This document shows positions 1-8,364 of a DNA stretch of 49,918 bases, in pieces. Position 1 is the stretch's first letter. Each line of letters starts with the position of its first letter. The position numbers were made by a program, and so were the translations under genes. Source of the stretch: an uncultured Rhodopila sp. GTDB taxonomy: Bacteria; Pseudomonadota; Alphaproteobacteria; Acetobacterales; Acetobacteraceae. Under the pieces are notes generated by a model. The model made no database searches. It had not been told where the DNA came from and worked only from the letters and a program-made list of their open reading frames with translations. The DNA is taken from positions 1 to 49,918 of the forward strand of contig NZ_CAIWTY010000021.1 in NCBI RefSeq assembly GCF_903915725.1, read 5' to 3'.

Positions 1-64
1 CGGCCATCCACGACTTTGGCTTACGCGGCACCGCAAGTCGTGGATGGCCGGGCCAAGCCCGGCC
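1..64. repeat. Palindromic extragenic repeat
   Basis: Bases 1-16 and 35-50 form a perfect 16-bp inverted repeat. It is followed directly by a second palindrome, GGCCGGGC-CAA-GCCCGGCC, at 46-64. Related units occur near 5681, 12096, 40417, 45300 and 49720, so this is a dispersed genomic repeat family. The unit abuts the ATG of the efflux gene, which suggests the element lies in its 5' leader. Confidence 0.75.
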
Positions 65-1585
65 ATGACACGGAGGCAAGGGCGGGGCCGCCCGCCTACG
101 GCCTCCGCCCTGCCTACCCTTGCCGCCCTCGGCCTGACGTTCGTCCTCGCCGGCTGCATGGTCGGCCCGGACTACAACCGCCCCGACGCGCCTACTCCCG
201 TTGCGTTCAAGGAACTACAGGGTTGGAAGCTCAGCCAGCCGGCGGATGCGGTGGACAAAGGCGATTGGTGGTCGGTTTACCATGACCCGGAACTCGATCG
301 TCTTGAACGCATGGTGGAGATCTCCAACCAGACGGTGAAAGTCTCCGAAGCAGATTACCGCAACGCCGTCGCCCTGGTCGCCGAAGCGCGCGCCAGCCTG
401 TTCCCGACGATCGGCCTCAGCCCGGGCGTGTCGCGCTTCGGCGGCGGGGGCGGCAGTGGCAGCAGCGTAAGGTCCAGCATCAATTCAGGAAATTCCTCAT
501 TCAGCAGCGGCGGGCGTAGTGGCACGACCTATAGCATCAGCGGCACCGTCTCCTGGGTGCCGGATATCTGGGGCAGCGTGCGGCGGCAGATCGAGAGCAG
601 CGTCTCCGGCGCCCAGGTCAGCGCAGCCGACCTGGCGAATGCGAAACTATCGGCACAGGCGACGCTGGCGACCGATTATTTCGACCTCCGGGCGGAGGAT
701 GCACTGGCGCAGCTTTTGACCGAGACCGTTGCCGCCTATCGGCGCGCCTTGCAGATCACGGAGAACCAGTATCGCGCCGGAACGACGGCCAGCACCGATT
801 ATGTAACGGCCTTGGCACAACTGCAATCGACGCAGGCGCAGTTGATTGCCGTCGGTATCCAGCGGGCGCAGTTCGAACACGCCATAGCGGTGCTGACCGG
901 TCATCCTCCATCGGAGGTAACCATCGCTCCCGCGCCTCTGGCCGCGGAGGTGCCGGTGCTGCCGCCAGGGCTGCCGTCGGAACTGCTGGAACGGCGGCCC
1001 GACATTGCCGCCGCGGAGCGGGCAATGCAGCAGCAGAACGCGCTGATCGGTGTGGCGGTGGCGTCGTATTACCCGACCATTTCGCTGTCGGCGCTCGGCG
1101 AGTACGCCGGCAACCCGATTGGCCAGTTGTTCAATGTCGGCAACCAGATCTGGTCGCTGGGCGCCTCGGCGTCGGAGACGGTGTTCAACGGCGGCGAGCG
1201 CCGCGCGGCGGTGCAGGCGGCGCGGGCGACGTATGACGCGTCTGTGGCGACATACCGGCAGACCGTGCTGACCGCGTTCCAGGGGGTGGAGGACGCGCTG
1301 TCGGACCTACGGATTCTGGAACTGCAGGCTCAGGCCGAGGCGCTGGCGGTTAGTTCCACGCGGCGCGCGGTGGACGCGACGCTGAACGCGTACCGGGCCG
1401 GGACGGTGCCCTATACCAGCGTGATCACCGAGCAGACGCTGTTACTGTCGGATCAGCAATCGGCCCTGGCGGTGCAGCAGAGCCGGCTGGTGGCGAGCGT
1501 GGCGTTGATCGAGGCGCTGGGCGGCGGATGGTCGCGAGCGGATTTGCCGAGGAAGATCGAGACGGCCAGTCCGCTGCTGCCGTAG
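65..1585 (+). CDS. NodT-family efflux outer membrane lipoprotein
   Basis: This is an outer-membrane factor (NodT/OprM type) forming the periplasm-spanning channel of a tripartite RND or MFS efflux pump. The N-terminus has a basic stretch, a hydrophobic segment and a lipobox LAGC with the lipidated Cys near residue 31, followed by the family signature VGPDYNRP. Two repeated OEP domains are visible, including the ERRPDIAAAERAM motif near the middle that is typical of this family. The length of about 506 aa is normal. I chose the ATG at 65. An in-frame upstream codon at 44 lies inside the palindromic repeat and would only add repeat-derived residues. The inner-membrane pump and adaptor genes are presumably just upstream, outside the window. 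Confidence 0.9.
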   Translation: MTRRQGRGRPPTASALPTLAALGLTFVLAGCMVGPDYNRPDAPTPVAFKELQGWKLSQPADAVDKGDWWSVYHDPELDRLERMVEISNQTVKVSEADYRNAVALVAEARASLFPTIGLSPGVSRFGGGGGSGSSVRSSINSGNSSFSSGGRSGTTYSISGTVSWVPDIWGSVRRQIESSVSGAQVSAADLANAKLSAQATLATDYFDLRAEDALAQLLTETVAAYRRALQITENQYRAGTTASTDYVTALAQLQSTQAQLIAVGIQRAQFEHAIAVLTGHPPSEVTIAPAPLAAEVPVLPPGLPSELLERRPDIAAAERAMQQQNALIGVAVASYYPTISLSALGEYAGNPIGQLFNVGNQIWSLGASASETVFNGGERRAAVQAARATYDASVATYRQTVLTAFQGVEDALSDLRILELQAQAEALAVSSTRRAVDATLNAYRAGTVPYTSVITEQTLLLSDQQSALAVQQSRLVASVALIEALGGGWSRADLPRKIETASPLLP

Positions 1586-1785
1586 GACTCATCCCGCCAT
1601 AGGCTCGGGCCGACGGGTCGGGTAGACCGAACACATCGCTGCGGGTATTCGGAGACCGTCCTGACGTTTCGAGTGGCGAGATGCACCTCCTGCCGCAGGT
1701 AGCCAACTTGCCAGAACTTTAAGAATGATACATCCTTACTGAACGTCTCGCAGTTTGGCTTCTATAATGGCAAGGAGCGCTACCT

Positions 1786-2544
1786 ATGGTGATTCCGTTA
1801 CATCTCAGCGTGAAGCAGAGGGTCGACCAGATGATAGCGGGAGCAAAGGCGCGATACGGTTGCCATCTGGCGATCAATCAATCACACCGAACCGCAGAGC
1901 AGGCTCAGCAATTTCACATCTGCCATATGTTTTTACATAACTTCTTCAAGCATCTAAAGCCTAAACATGTCTCAGCCGATGGTCGAACGATAGACTGGAA
2001 TCGTCTTTCGGATCCGACCGTGACCTGGGACATCATTCCCCGGCCGGAGCAGGACTTCCTGCGTACGAAGAACCATCAGCCGGCGCAAAGGCAGCTTATA
2101 AATGGCCGCGCCAACTGGGTCGCCGGTTATGAGCCGGACAAGCAGTCGACGATCCACGCGATGAAGCAGTTTCTCCAGAACGCCCACGTTACGAGTATGG
2201 CGGCCCCGGGGAAACACCTGTGTGGAGAGCCCTGCGGGTGCGGCGGCCACGCTTCAAAGCATATTACCGGCCTTGCTTGCGACGTCGGTGGAATGGACCG
2301 TTTGGGTCAGCTTATCCTTACCAAGAATCGTGAATGCAGGACCATGGACGAGGCCGTGGATCATTTTCTTGCCGAATACGGGCTTTGGCGGCCGTTAGCA
2401 CATTTGCCGGGAAAGGCGAGGGAGGTTTGGCACCTCGAGGCCTTGCCGGCGCATCATAGGCATCCACACCCAGTTCAGAAGGCTGATCCTAGCCTGCATC
2501 ATAAACTTGCCCTCGAACGCAGCAGTCACCACTACGCCTGCTAA
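1786..2544 (+). CDS. M15-like zinc peptidase (D-Ala-D-Ala carboxypeptidase/endolysin fold)
   Basis: Predicted zinc peptidase of about 252 aa. The signature SKHITGLACDVG supplies the ligand pair His159 and Asp166. EVWHLE supplies the catalytic Glu213 and third ligand His216, the arrangement of M15/VanY-type peptidoglycan peptidases. An upstream SHRTAEQAQQFH matches the substrate-binding Arg/Gln motif of the fold. There is no signal peptide, and a Cys-rich loop (CGEPCGCGG) precedes the zinc motif. AAGGAG lies just ahead of the ATG. The gene is visibly AT-richer than its neighbours, suggesting transfer. Its stop overlaps the stop of the convergent monooxygenase gene (CTAA). It could be a cell-wall peptidase, an endolysin-like enzyme or a secreted effector; the fold call is firmer than the role. 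Confidence 0.65.
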   Translation: MVIPLHLSVKQRVDQMIAGAKARYGCHLAINQSHRTAEQAQQFHICHMFLHNFFKHLKPKHVSADGRTIDWNRLSDPTVTWDIIPRPEQDFLRTKNHQPAQRQLINGRANWVAGYEPDKQSTIHAMKQFLQNAHVTSMAAPGKHLCGEPCGCGGHASKHITGLACDVGGMDRLGQLILTKNRECRTMDEAVDHFLAEYGLWRPLAHLPGKAREVWHLEALPAHHRHPHPVQKADPSLHHKLALERSSHHYAC

Positions 2545-3800
2545 CGGCCGATCGCGGTAACGACGTTAGGGGCTGGCTTCGCCTGAAATTGGCCGGAAGT
2601 CGAACGGGACCAAGATCCCACGGCGGCCAACGCATCGAATTCATGAATCCACCCGAACCGCTCGGGAAACCGCGCCAACTGCTCGCCGCGGCCGGCGATG
2701 CCATCGTCAGGCAAATGCAGCACAGTATTGGTTGCCCAAGAACTCCGCTGGATCACCCGCGTGCGCACCCGCCTCAGCGCATGATACCGCTGCATCGCCT
2801 CGTCGAACTGCTCGACGCCATACGCAGCCAACAGTTCGGCCAAAGTTACGGCATCCTCGATCGTCGTATTCGCCCCCTGCCCCTGGTGCGGCAGCATGGC
2901 ATGCGCCGCGTCGCCAAGCAGCACGACCCGGCCGCGCCGCCAGCTTTGCAGCGGGCGGACGGTGAACAAACCCCAGCGCACCGTGTGCGGAACGGCGCCC
3001 ACCATCTCGACCACCGCCGGATGCCAGCCGGCAAACGCCTTCGCCGCCTCGTCCGGCGCGATCGGCGCAACCCAGTTTTCATGCGTCCAGGTGCGCGGCC
3101 CTTCCACAACCGCAAAGAAATTGACGTCCTGCCCCGCGGTGCCGATAGCGTAATGGAGCAGATGCGCGCCCGGTCCCATCCAGAACTGGATCGCCCGCGG
3201 GTCCGGTAGCGACGGCAAATCGGCCACCGGAACGATGCCGCGAAACGCGCTGGTGCCGGAGTAGGCCGCCCGTTCCTCCCCCGCGATCAGGCGGCGCACC
3301 TGCGAGCGGATCCCGTCCGCGCCGATAACGATATCGGCCTCCGCGCCGTGGCCGTTGGCGAACTCCAGCCTGACGACCCCGTTCGATTCGGTCAGGCCGA
3401 CAAGCCGATGACCGAGATGCAACCGGTCCGGCCCGTGCGCCCCGCCGAGCACGCGCTGCAAATCGGCGCGGTGGATACCGCAATAGGGGGCGCCGAAGCG
3501 GGCGCGGTAGGCGCCGCCCTTGGCAACCGGAAACGCCGCGACCCGCTCGCCGTCATGGCCGCCGCGCCAGATCAGTTCACTCGGTTCCGTCGAAACCGCG
3601 ACGATGCCGTCAAGACAGCCCAGACGCTCAAGCTCCCGCGTCGCGTTGGCGGACAACGCCACGGCGGCGCCGATTTCCCGCAACTCGGAGGCCTGTTCAT
3701 ACACATCCGCGGCCAGCCCGCACCGCCGCAAGGCCAGGGCGAGCGTCAGGCCGCCGATGCCGCCGCCAATGATGCCGATGCGTATCCGCGCCAGGGTCAT
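2541..3800 (-). CDS. FAD-dependent monooxygenase (salicylate hydroxylase-like)
   Basis: Class A flavoprotein aromatic hydroxylase of about 419 aa. It has the N-terminal dinucleotide-binding GIIGGGIGGLTLALALRR, the middle DG motif GADGIRSQVRR and the C-terminal GD motif GDAAHAMLPHQGQGAN. Enzymes of this family use NAD(P)H and O2 to hydroxylate aromatic or related rings; the substrate cannot be read from the sequence. I chose the ATG at 3800 because it leads straight into the FAD-binding strand; the only upstream in-frame start is a TTG at 3842 with a polar leader. The gene stands alone and converges on the M15-like gene, so no pathway context is available. Confidence 0.88.
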   Translation of the reverse strand: MTLARIRIGIIGGGIGGLTLALALRRCGLAADVYEQASELREIGAAVALSANATRELERLGCLDGIVAVSTEPSELIWRGGHDGERVAAFPVAKGGAYRARFGAPYCGIHRADLQRVLGGAHGPDRLHLGHRLVGLTESNGVVRLEFANGHGAEADIVIGADGIRSQVRRLIAGEERAAYSGTSAFRGIVPVADLPSLPDPRAIQFWMGPGAHLLHYAIGTAGQDVNFFAVVEGPRTWTHENWVAPIAPDEAAKAFAGWHPAVVEMVGAVPHTVRWGLFTVRPLQSWRRGRVVLLGDAAHAMLPHQGQGANTTIEDAVTLAELLAAYGVEQFDEAMQRYHALRRVRTRVIQRSSWATNTVLHLPDDGIAGRGEQLARFPERFGWIHEFDALAAVGSWSRSTSGQFQAKPAPNVVTAIGR

Positions 3801-4008
3801 GGACTGTTCTTCTTGTCTGTTCTCGTCCCGCCTCTCAGCCAATCATGCCAAATCCGTCGAGTCAAACGGTCCGCCGGCAGTACCGATGCGGGTCATCCAA
3901 GGCGATTTGCTACCCTCCCGCCCCGGACGCCGGCTACGCGGCCGCAACGCAGAAACGGCCAGTACCCGTGTTCAACTTCGGTTGTCTTGCATTGTTTGTC
4001 CTTGGAGC

Positions 4009-4208
4009 GGACTTGGCCACTACATAGAAAACACCGGGACGACCGACCTCGTGCTGATCGCCGCATTCCGGTCATCGCGTTACCAGGAGGTTTCGTTCTC
4101 CGACTGGCTGGCCCACTCGCCGCCCGAAATGGTCGCCGCACCTTCAACCTCGCCCCGGAGGTGGTCGCCCGGTTCCCGAAGAACCGACCTGATATGATGC
4201 CGGGGTAG
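4009..4208 (+). pseudogene. C-terminal relic of an oxalate-decarboxylase-type cupin
   Basis: Translation from 4009 gives GLGHYIENTGTTDLVLI, then FRSSRY and SDWLAHSPPEMVAA, which is the C-terminal end of bicupin oxalate-decarboxylase-like proteins. The reading then jumps by one base near 4138 and continues as FNLAPEVVARFPKNRPDMMPG before a TAG at 4206. No intact upstream cupin domain is visible. This is a truncated, frameshifted remnant and is not expected to be functional. The DNA from about 3843 to 4008 may hold further unrecognisable relic sequence. Confidence 0.6.
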
Positions 4209-4247
4209 CCGCTCGAAGCCGACGCAATCGCGTCCTAACCTGCGACA

Positions 4248-4728
4248 ATGGAAATCCGGGACGCGGTGGCCGAGGACGCACCGGCCTCCCGCGAGGTCAT
4301 CAGGCGGTCGATTGTCCAGCTCTGCACACACGATCACAGGAATGATCCCGCGATCCGGTCGCGATGGCTGGACAACAAGACGCCGGAGATCGTGGCAACC
4401 TGGATAACCGGGACAGACGCTTCCATGCTGGTGGCGGTGGAGAACAAGACGATCCTGGCGGCGGGTTCGGTCACCGGTGCGGGACACATCACCCTGAGCT
4501 ATGTCTCGCCGGATGCGCGGTTTCGCGGCGTCAGCCTGGCGTTGCCCGGCGCGCTCGAAGGCTGCGCCCCGGGCCGGGGCGACACACGGTGCCCACCGAT
4601 CAGCACCGAGCGGCGCGGGCGTTCCACTCGCCCATGGCTACCGGATCGACGGCCCGCCGGAGCATCAATACGGGGCCGGGTAATTCCCGATGTCGAAGCG
4701 GCTGCACGGCCGCTCGCCGCCGGGCTAA
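4248..4728 (+). pseudogene. Frameshifted GNAT acetyltransferase
   Basis: The ATG at 4248 opens a clear GNAT N-terminus (MEIRDAVAEDAPASREVI) and runs to the acetyl-CoA-site region VSPDARFRGVS. After STE at about 4610 the homologous reading moves to another frame (ARAFH). It moves again near 4636 (GYRIDGPPEHQYGAG), then meets an in-frame TAA at 4681 that is directly followed by FPMSKRLHGR. Two frame changes and one nonsense codon indicate an inactivated gene. An open frame continues to 4838, but its last 70 residues look random. Together with the cupin relic this marks 3.9-4.8 kb as a decay zone. Confidence 0.65.
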
Positions 4729-4829
4729 GGTGCGAGGATACGGCATTTTGTCATTCGTCATGCTGCGTGCCCGCCGCGCCCGAGCGAATTGTGGCATTTA
4801 TGCTACAGATGCGAATGAATGGATGCGGG

Positions 4830-4843
4830 TTGATCTGAATCAA
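4830..4843. promoter_or_regulatory. Fnr/Anr/FixK-type box upstream of ompW
   Basis: TTGATCTGAATCAA is a perfect match to the Fnr-family consensus TTGAT-N4-ATCAA. Its centre is about 106 bp before the ompW start. It implies activation or repression of ompW by a CRP/Fnr-family oxygen regulator. Confidence 0.8.
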
Positions 4844-4942
4844 CCCCGCTAACAGCACAAAATTGTTTTTCAGGGCGCCCGCGATATACGGGCGTTTGTA
4901 TTGACGCGAAGGTTCTCTCTACCGGTCGCGCGAGGAGATATT

Positions 4943-5611
4943 GTGAAGAAATTGCTATTCGCCGCGACGGTGCTGAGCGCTGCCGCCATCGGGCCGGGCT
5001 TCGCCCAGAATCCGCTCGACCTGAACCAGCCGCCGGTGGGCAAGGCAGCCGGCACGTTCATGATCCGCGCCCGCGCCATCGGCGTTATTCCCGAGAACAA
5101 TTCCAGCTCGATCACCGTTATCGGCGGGCATGTGTCGGCCACCAACCAGGCCGCGCCGGAACTGGATTTCTCCTACTTCCTGACCGATCATGTGGCGCTT
5201 GAACTGATCGCCGCCTCGACCCGGCACACGATTTCGGCGCAGAATACCGCCGTCGGAACATTCGATGTCGGCAGCGCCTGGGTGCTGCCGCCGACGCTGA
5301 CCCTGCAATACCATTTCCTGCCGCAGTCCAGGTTCAGCCCCTATGTGGGCGCCGGCGTTACGGTGGCTTTCTGGTATGCGACCAATCCGTCCAACCCGCC
5401 GGTGACGCATTTCACTGTCGGGAACAATGTCGGCGCGGCTCTGCAGGCCGGTGTTGACTATAACTTCTCCGGGCACTGGTTCGCCAACTTTGACATTAAG
5501 CAGATCTTCTTGAACGCCGACGCGCATGTCGACGCGCTGGGCACCACGGTGAAGGCCCGCACGTCGCTCGATCCGCTGGTTATCGGTGCCGGCATCGGCT
5601 ACCGCTTCTAA
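4943..5611 (+). CDS. OmpW-family outer membrane protein
   Basis: Eight-stranded beta-barrel outer-membrane protein of the OmpW family, about 222 aa. A signal peptide runs from KKLLFAATVLSAAAIGPGFA to the cleavage region FAQ. The mature protein starts with the family-typical GTFMIRARAIGVIPEN, contains LPPTLTLQYHFLP and FSPYVGAGV, and ends with the outer-membrane insertion signal GAGIGYRF with a terminal Phe. The start is a GTG at 4943 preceded by GAGGAG; an upstream TTG at 4901 would bury the signal peptide. OmpW proteins form narrow hydrophobic channels and are often oxygen- or stress-regulated, which fits the Fnr box upstream. Confidence 0.9.
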   Translation: MKKLLFAATVLSAAAIGPGFAQNPLDLNQPPVGKAAGTFMIRARAIGVIPENNSSSITVIGGHVSATNQAAPELDFSYFLTDHVALELIAASTRHTISAQNTAVGTFDVGSAWVLPPTLTLQYHFLPQSRFSPYVGAGVTVAFWYATNPSNPPVTHFTVGNNVGAALQAGVDYNFSGHWFANFDIKQIFLNADAHVDALGTTVKARTSLDPLVIGAGIGYRF

Positions 5612-5628
5612 AGCGGTGATGACCGCTT
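5601..5628 (+). terminator. Alternating hairpin at the end of ompW
   Basis: ACCGCTT-CTA-AAGCGGT-GATG-ACCGCTT lets the middle segment pair with either flank, giving two mutually exclusive 7-bp stems around the ompW stop codon. There is no T-run, so it is only a weak terminator candidate. Confidence 0.35.
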
Positions 5629-5680
5629 CGACCGGGCACGGTTCGCGCGTCGCCGTTGCGAGGCGCCTTGTCCTCGGGTC

Positions 5681-5765
5681 AAGGCCGGGCTCGTCCCGGC
5701 CGTCCACGCCTTGCTGGGGTGATCGCGGCAAGGTCGTGGATGGCCGGACTAAATCGGGCCAAGAC
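5681..5765. repeat. Palindromic extragenic repeat
   Basis: This unit contains GGCCGGG-CTCGT-CCCGGCC at 5683-5701. A CCACGCCTTGC segment follows, and GCAAGGTCGTGGATGGCCGG then acts as its imperfect inverted partner. It belongs to the same family as the unit at 1-64 and fills the gap between ompW and the minus-strand membrane-protein gene. Confidence 0.65.
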
Positions 5766-5833
5766 ACAAGACAAGCTGGCCCTTCCGCGCCATGACGACA
5801 TCGGCATACCGCCCAATGAGCGGCCATGCCGGC

Positions 5834-6580
5834 CTAAGCCATGCGCTGCCAGGCCAGCGCCAGCAGCAGCATGGCGTTGACAGCCATCAGAATCGGGGCG
5901 GCGACCGCGACTCCGCGGCTCCATCTGCGGCCCGCGGCGTGCCCGGCGATCCCGACGACCATCAGGCTTGGGACCGTACCGAGTCCGAATGCGACCATCG
6001 CGGCGGCGCCCAGCGCGGGCCGTCCGGAAGCCGCGGCGGCAGCCAGTGCCGCGTACAGAAATCCGCACGGCAGGAACCCCAGCGCGATCCCGAACAGGAA
6101 CTCGCCGCCAGCCGAACCGCGCGGAATCGACCGCGTGAAGCGGCCCAGCAGTGCGCCCCAGAAGCGCGGCGCGCGCTCGAACGATGTCAGCCCCGGCAGG
6201 ATGCGCCGCAGCGCCAGCGCCAGGAACAGCGCGGCCGCCAGCACCAGCAGCACGGCCGAAAACCGGCCGAACCAGGCGGATCGCCCCAGCACAGCGGCCG
6301 AACCCGCGGCACCAGCCCCCAGCGCAGCGTAGGTACACAGCCGCCCGAGGTGATACGGCAGCAGCATCCCGTTGCCGATCCGCTGCCGCTCGCACAGAAG
6401 GGCCCGCGGCAGCCGCGCCATCCGCTCGGACATCTGGCCGAGCACGAAGGCGCCGCACATCGGCGCGCAGTGCACCACGCTGCCCGCCGCGCCGGCCACG
6501 AACAGCCCGAACACCAACCCGCCTTGCAAGGCGGTATCGGAGGAGCACAACGCGCCCAGCCAATGCAGGTCCGTCATCAT
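5834..6580 (-). CDS. TauE/SafE-like (COG2836-type) membrane protein, cbb3-associated
   Basis: Polytopic inner-membrane protein of about 248 aa with six or more hydrophobic segments. It carries the motif HCAPMCGAF near residue 37 and a second Cys-containing segment GFLPCGFLYAA; both are hallmarks of the COG2836 sulfite-exporter-like family. Members next to ccoGHIS are commonly linked to metal handling or maturation of cbb3 oxidase, and the M-C-G and P-C-G positions could bind copper; that role is inferred. It is divergent from the cco operon and shares the short intergenic region containing an Fnr-like box. The start ATGATG at 6580 lacks a strong Shine-Dalgarno sequence. Confidence 0.75.
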   Translation of the reverse strand: MMTDLHWLGALCSSDTALQGGLVFGLFVAGAAGSVVHCAPMCGAFVLGQMSERMARLPRALLCERQRIGNGMLLPYHLGRLCTYAALGAGAAGSAAVLGRSAWFGRFSAVLLVLAAALFLALALRRILPGLTSFERAPRFWGALLGRFTRSIPRGSAGGEFLFGIALGFLPCGFLYAALAAAAASGRPALGAAAMVAFGLGTVPSLMVVGIAGHAAGRRWSRGVAVAAPILMAVNAMLLLALAWQRMA

Positions 6581-6611
6581 CGCGCGGTTCTAGCCCGTAT
6601 GGTGTATGGCG

Positions 6612-6625
6612 TTGACATGAATCAA
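6612..6625. promoter_or_regulatory. Fnr/FixK-like box between the TauE/SafE-like gene and the cco operon
   Basis: TTGACATGAATCAA differs from the Fnr consensus at one position (TTGAC for TTGAT). It is centred about 61 bp before the 71-aa gene that opens the cco operon and about 38 bp before the divergent gene start, so one site may serve both directions. Confidence 0.75.
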
Positions 6626-6679
6626 TGTTAATAACCCCGCAGCGCAGCAATTTGCCGCTGTGACCCAGGAGAGGTGTAG

Positions 6680-6895
6680 ATGGAAAGCGTTTCAAGCCTG
6701 CTTGTCGGAACCATGGTCACCGCCTTCGGCGTCGTCGGCCTGTTCCTGGTCGCCCACGCGGCGGATTCCGAAATGCTGCTGTTTGGCGTCAGCCTGGCCA
6801 TTTTCGCGGTCGCCTTCAACTTCAACCTGATTCGCCGTCACTACAACTCTGTAGACAAGGCGCACGCCTCAGAACGGAAAGCCACCCATGTCTAG
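6680..6895 (+). CDS. Small two-TM membrane protein preceding ccoN (unknown function)
   Basis: A 71-aa protein with two predicted membrane helices (about residues 7-27 and 31-51) joined by a short loop AADSE, and a basic C-terminal tail starting LIRRHY. It has a good ribosome site (GGAGAGGTG) before the ATG. Its stop codon lies inside ccoN, an 8-nt overlap, so the two genes are very likely translationally coupled. It is the first gene of the cco operon after the Fnr-like box. I do not recognise it as CcoQ, CcoS, CcoH or any named assembly factor. Position and topology suggest an accessory subunit or assembly protein of cbb3 oxidase. Confidence 0.8.
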   Translation: MESVSSLLVGTMVTAFGVVGLFLVAHAADSEMLLFGVSLAIFAVAFNFNLIRRHYNSVDKAHASERKATHV

Positions 6896-8360
6896 CAACG
6901 CCCTGGCCGCGAGGCCGGTCATCTATAACGACGAGGTGGTGAAGAAATTCGTCATCGCCGCCGTCTTTTGGGCCATCATCGCCTTCGGACTCGGGGTTTA
7001 CATCGCCTCCGAGCTGGCATGGCCCTCCCTCAACCTCGGTCTGTCCTTTACCAATTTCGGCCGCCTCCGGCCCGTCCACACCTCCGCCGCGGTTTTCGCC
7101 TTCGGCGGCTCCGCGCTCATCGGCACATCCCTCTATGTCGTGCAGCGCACCTGCCACGCCCGGCTATGGGGCGGTGCGGCGCTGGCGAACTTCATCTTCT
7201 GGGGCTACCAGTTCTTTATCGTCATGGCTGCCCTGAGCTACGTGATGGGCTACAGCCAGGGCCGCGAATACGCGGAACCGGAATGGCATATCGACCTGTG
7301 GCTGACCGTCGTCTGGGTGCTGTACCTGCTGGTCTTCCTCGGCACGCTGATCAAGCGGAATGAGCCGCATATCTACGTCGCCAACTGGTTCTACCTGGCG
7401 TTCATCATCACCATCGCCGTGCTGCATGTGGTCAACAATGCGGCGCTGCCGATCTCCTGGTATTCCGCCAAAAGCTATGGCGCTTACACGGGCGTTCAGG
7501 ATGCGCTGGTGCAGTGGTGGTACGGGCATAACGCCGTCGGGTTCTTCCTGACCGCGGGCTTCCTCGGGATGATGTACTACTTCATTCCCAAGGCAGCAGG
7601 ACGTCCGGTTTATTCTTACCGTTTGTCAATCGTGCACTTCTGGACCCTGATCTTCATGTATATCTGGGCCGGACCGCACCATCTGCATTGGACCTCCCTG
7701 CCCGACTGGACGCAGACCCTCGGCATGGCGTTCTCCATCATGCTGTGGATGCCGTCATGGGGGGGCATGATCAACGGCCTGATGACCCTGTCCGGCGCCT
7801 GGGACAAGCTGCGCACCGATCCGGGGCTTCGCTTCTCGGTCACCGCCGTGGGCTTCTACGGCATGTCCACCTTCGAAGGCCCGGTGATGTCGGTGCGCGA
7901 GGTCAACGCGCTGTCGCACTATACCGACTGGACCATCGGCCACGTGCATTCCGGTGCGTTGGGCTGGGTCGCCTTCATCAGCTTCGGCGCGCTGTACTAC
8001 CTCGTGCCGGTGTTGTGGAACCGCAAGGCGCTGTATTCCAACCGGCTGGCCTCGTGGCACTACTGGATCGCCACCCTGGGCATCGTGTTCTACATCGTGT
8101 CGATGTGGGTCGCCGGCATCATGGAAGGCCTGATGTGGCGCGCCTATGACAAGTTCGGCTTCCTGCAATACTCCTTCGTCGAATCGGTCATCGCGATCCA
8201 CCCGTTCATGGTGATCCGCATGCTGGGCGGGGTGTTCTTCCTGCTGGGCGGCATCATCATGGCCTACAATCTCAGGAAAACCGTCACCAGCCCCACAACC
8301 GAACAGCCGCGCCAGGGTCTCGAGACCCCGTTGGGCGGGTTCGCCGTGGCGGGAGAATAA
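6888..8360 (+). CDS. cbb3-type cytochrome c oxidase subunit I
   Basis: Catalytic subunit of the high-affinity cbb3 terminal oxidase, carrying the low-spin haem b and the haem b3-CuB O2-reduction site in the inner membrane. The 490-aa length is normal. The haem-ligand region [14 protein letters not shown], the CuB-ligand stretch AGPHHLHW in mid-protein and the double-His-type helix [13 protein letters not shown] with its two His all match CcoN. About twelve hydrophobic segments are visible. Its ATG lies within the end of the preceding small gene, and ccoO begins four bases after its stop, so the genes form an operon. Confidence 0.97.
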   Translation: MSSNALAARPVIYNDEVVKKFVIAAVFWAIIAFGLGVYIASELAWPSLNLGLSFTNFGRLRPVHTSAAVFAFGGSALIGTSLYVVQRTCHARLWGGAALANFIFWGYQFFIVMAALSYVMGYSQGREYAEPEWHIDLWLTVVWVLYLLVFLGTLIKRNEPHIYVANWFYLAFIITIAVLHVVNNAALPISWYSAKSYGAYTGVQDALVQWWYGHNAVGFFLTAGFLGMMYYFIPKAAGRPVYSYRLSIVHFWTLIFMYIWAGPHHLHWTSLPDWTQTLGMAFSIMLWMPSWGGMINGLMTLSGAWDKLRTDPGLRFSVTAVGFYGMSTFEGPVMSVREVNALSHYTDWTIGHVHSGALGWVAFISFGALYYLVPVLWNRKALYSNRLASWHYWIATLGIVFYIVSMWVAGIMEGLMWRAYDKFGFLQYSFVESVIAIHPFMVIRMLGGVFFLLGGIIMAYNLRKTVTSPTTEQPRQGLETPLGGFAVAGE

Positions 8361-8364
8361 GACA

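Noticed and set aside
1586..1785. Gap between the efflux gene and the M15-like gene examined for RNA genes or operators
   Set aside because: No convincing hairpin with a T-run, palindrome or tRNA-like fold could be found by eye.
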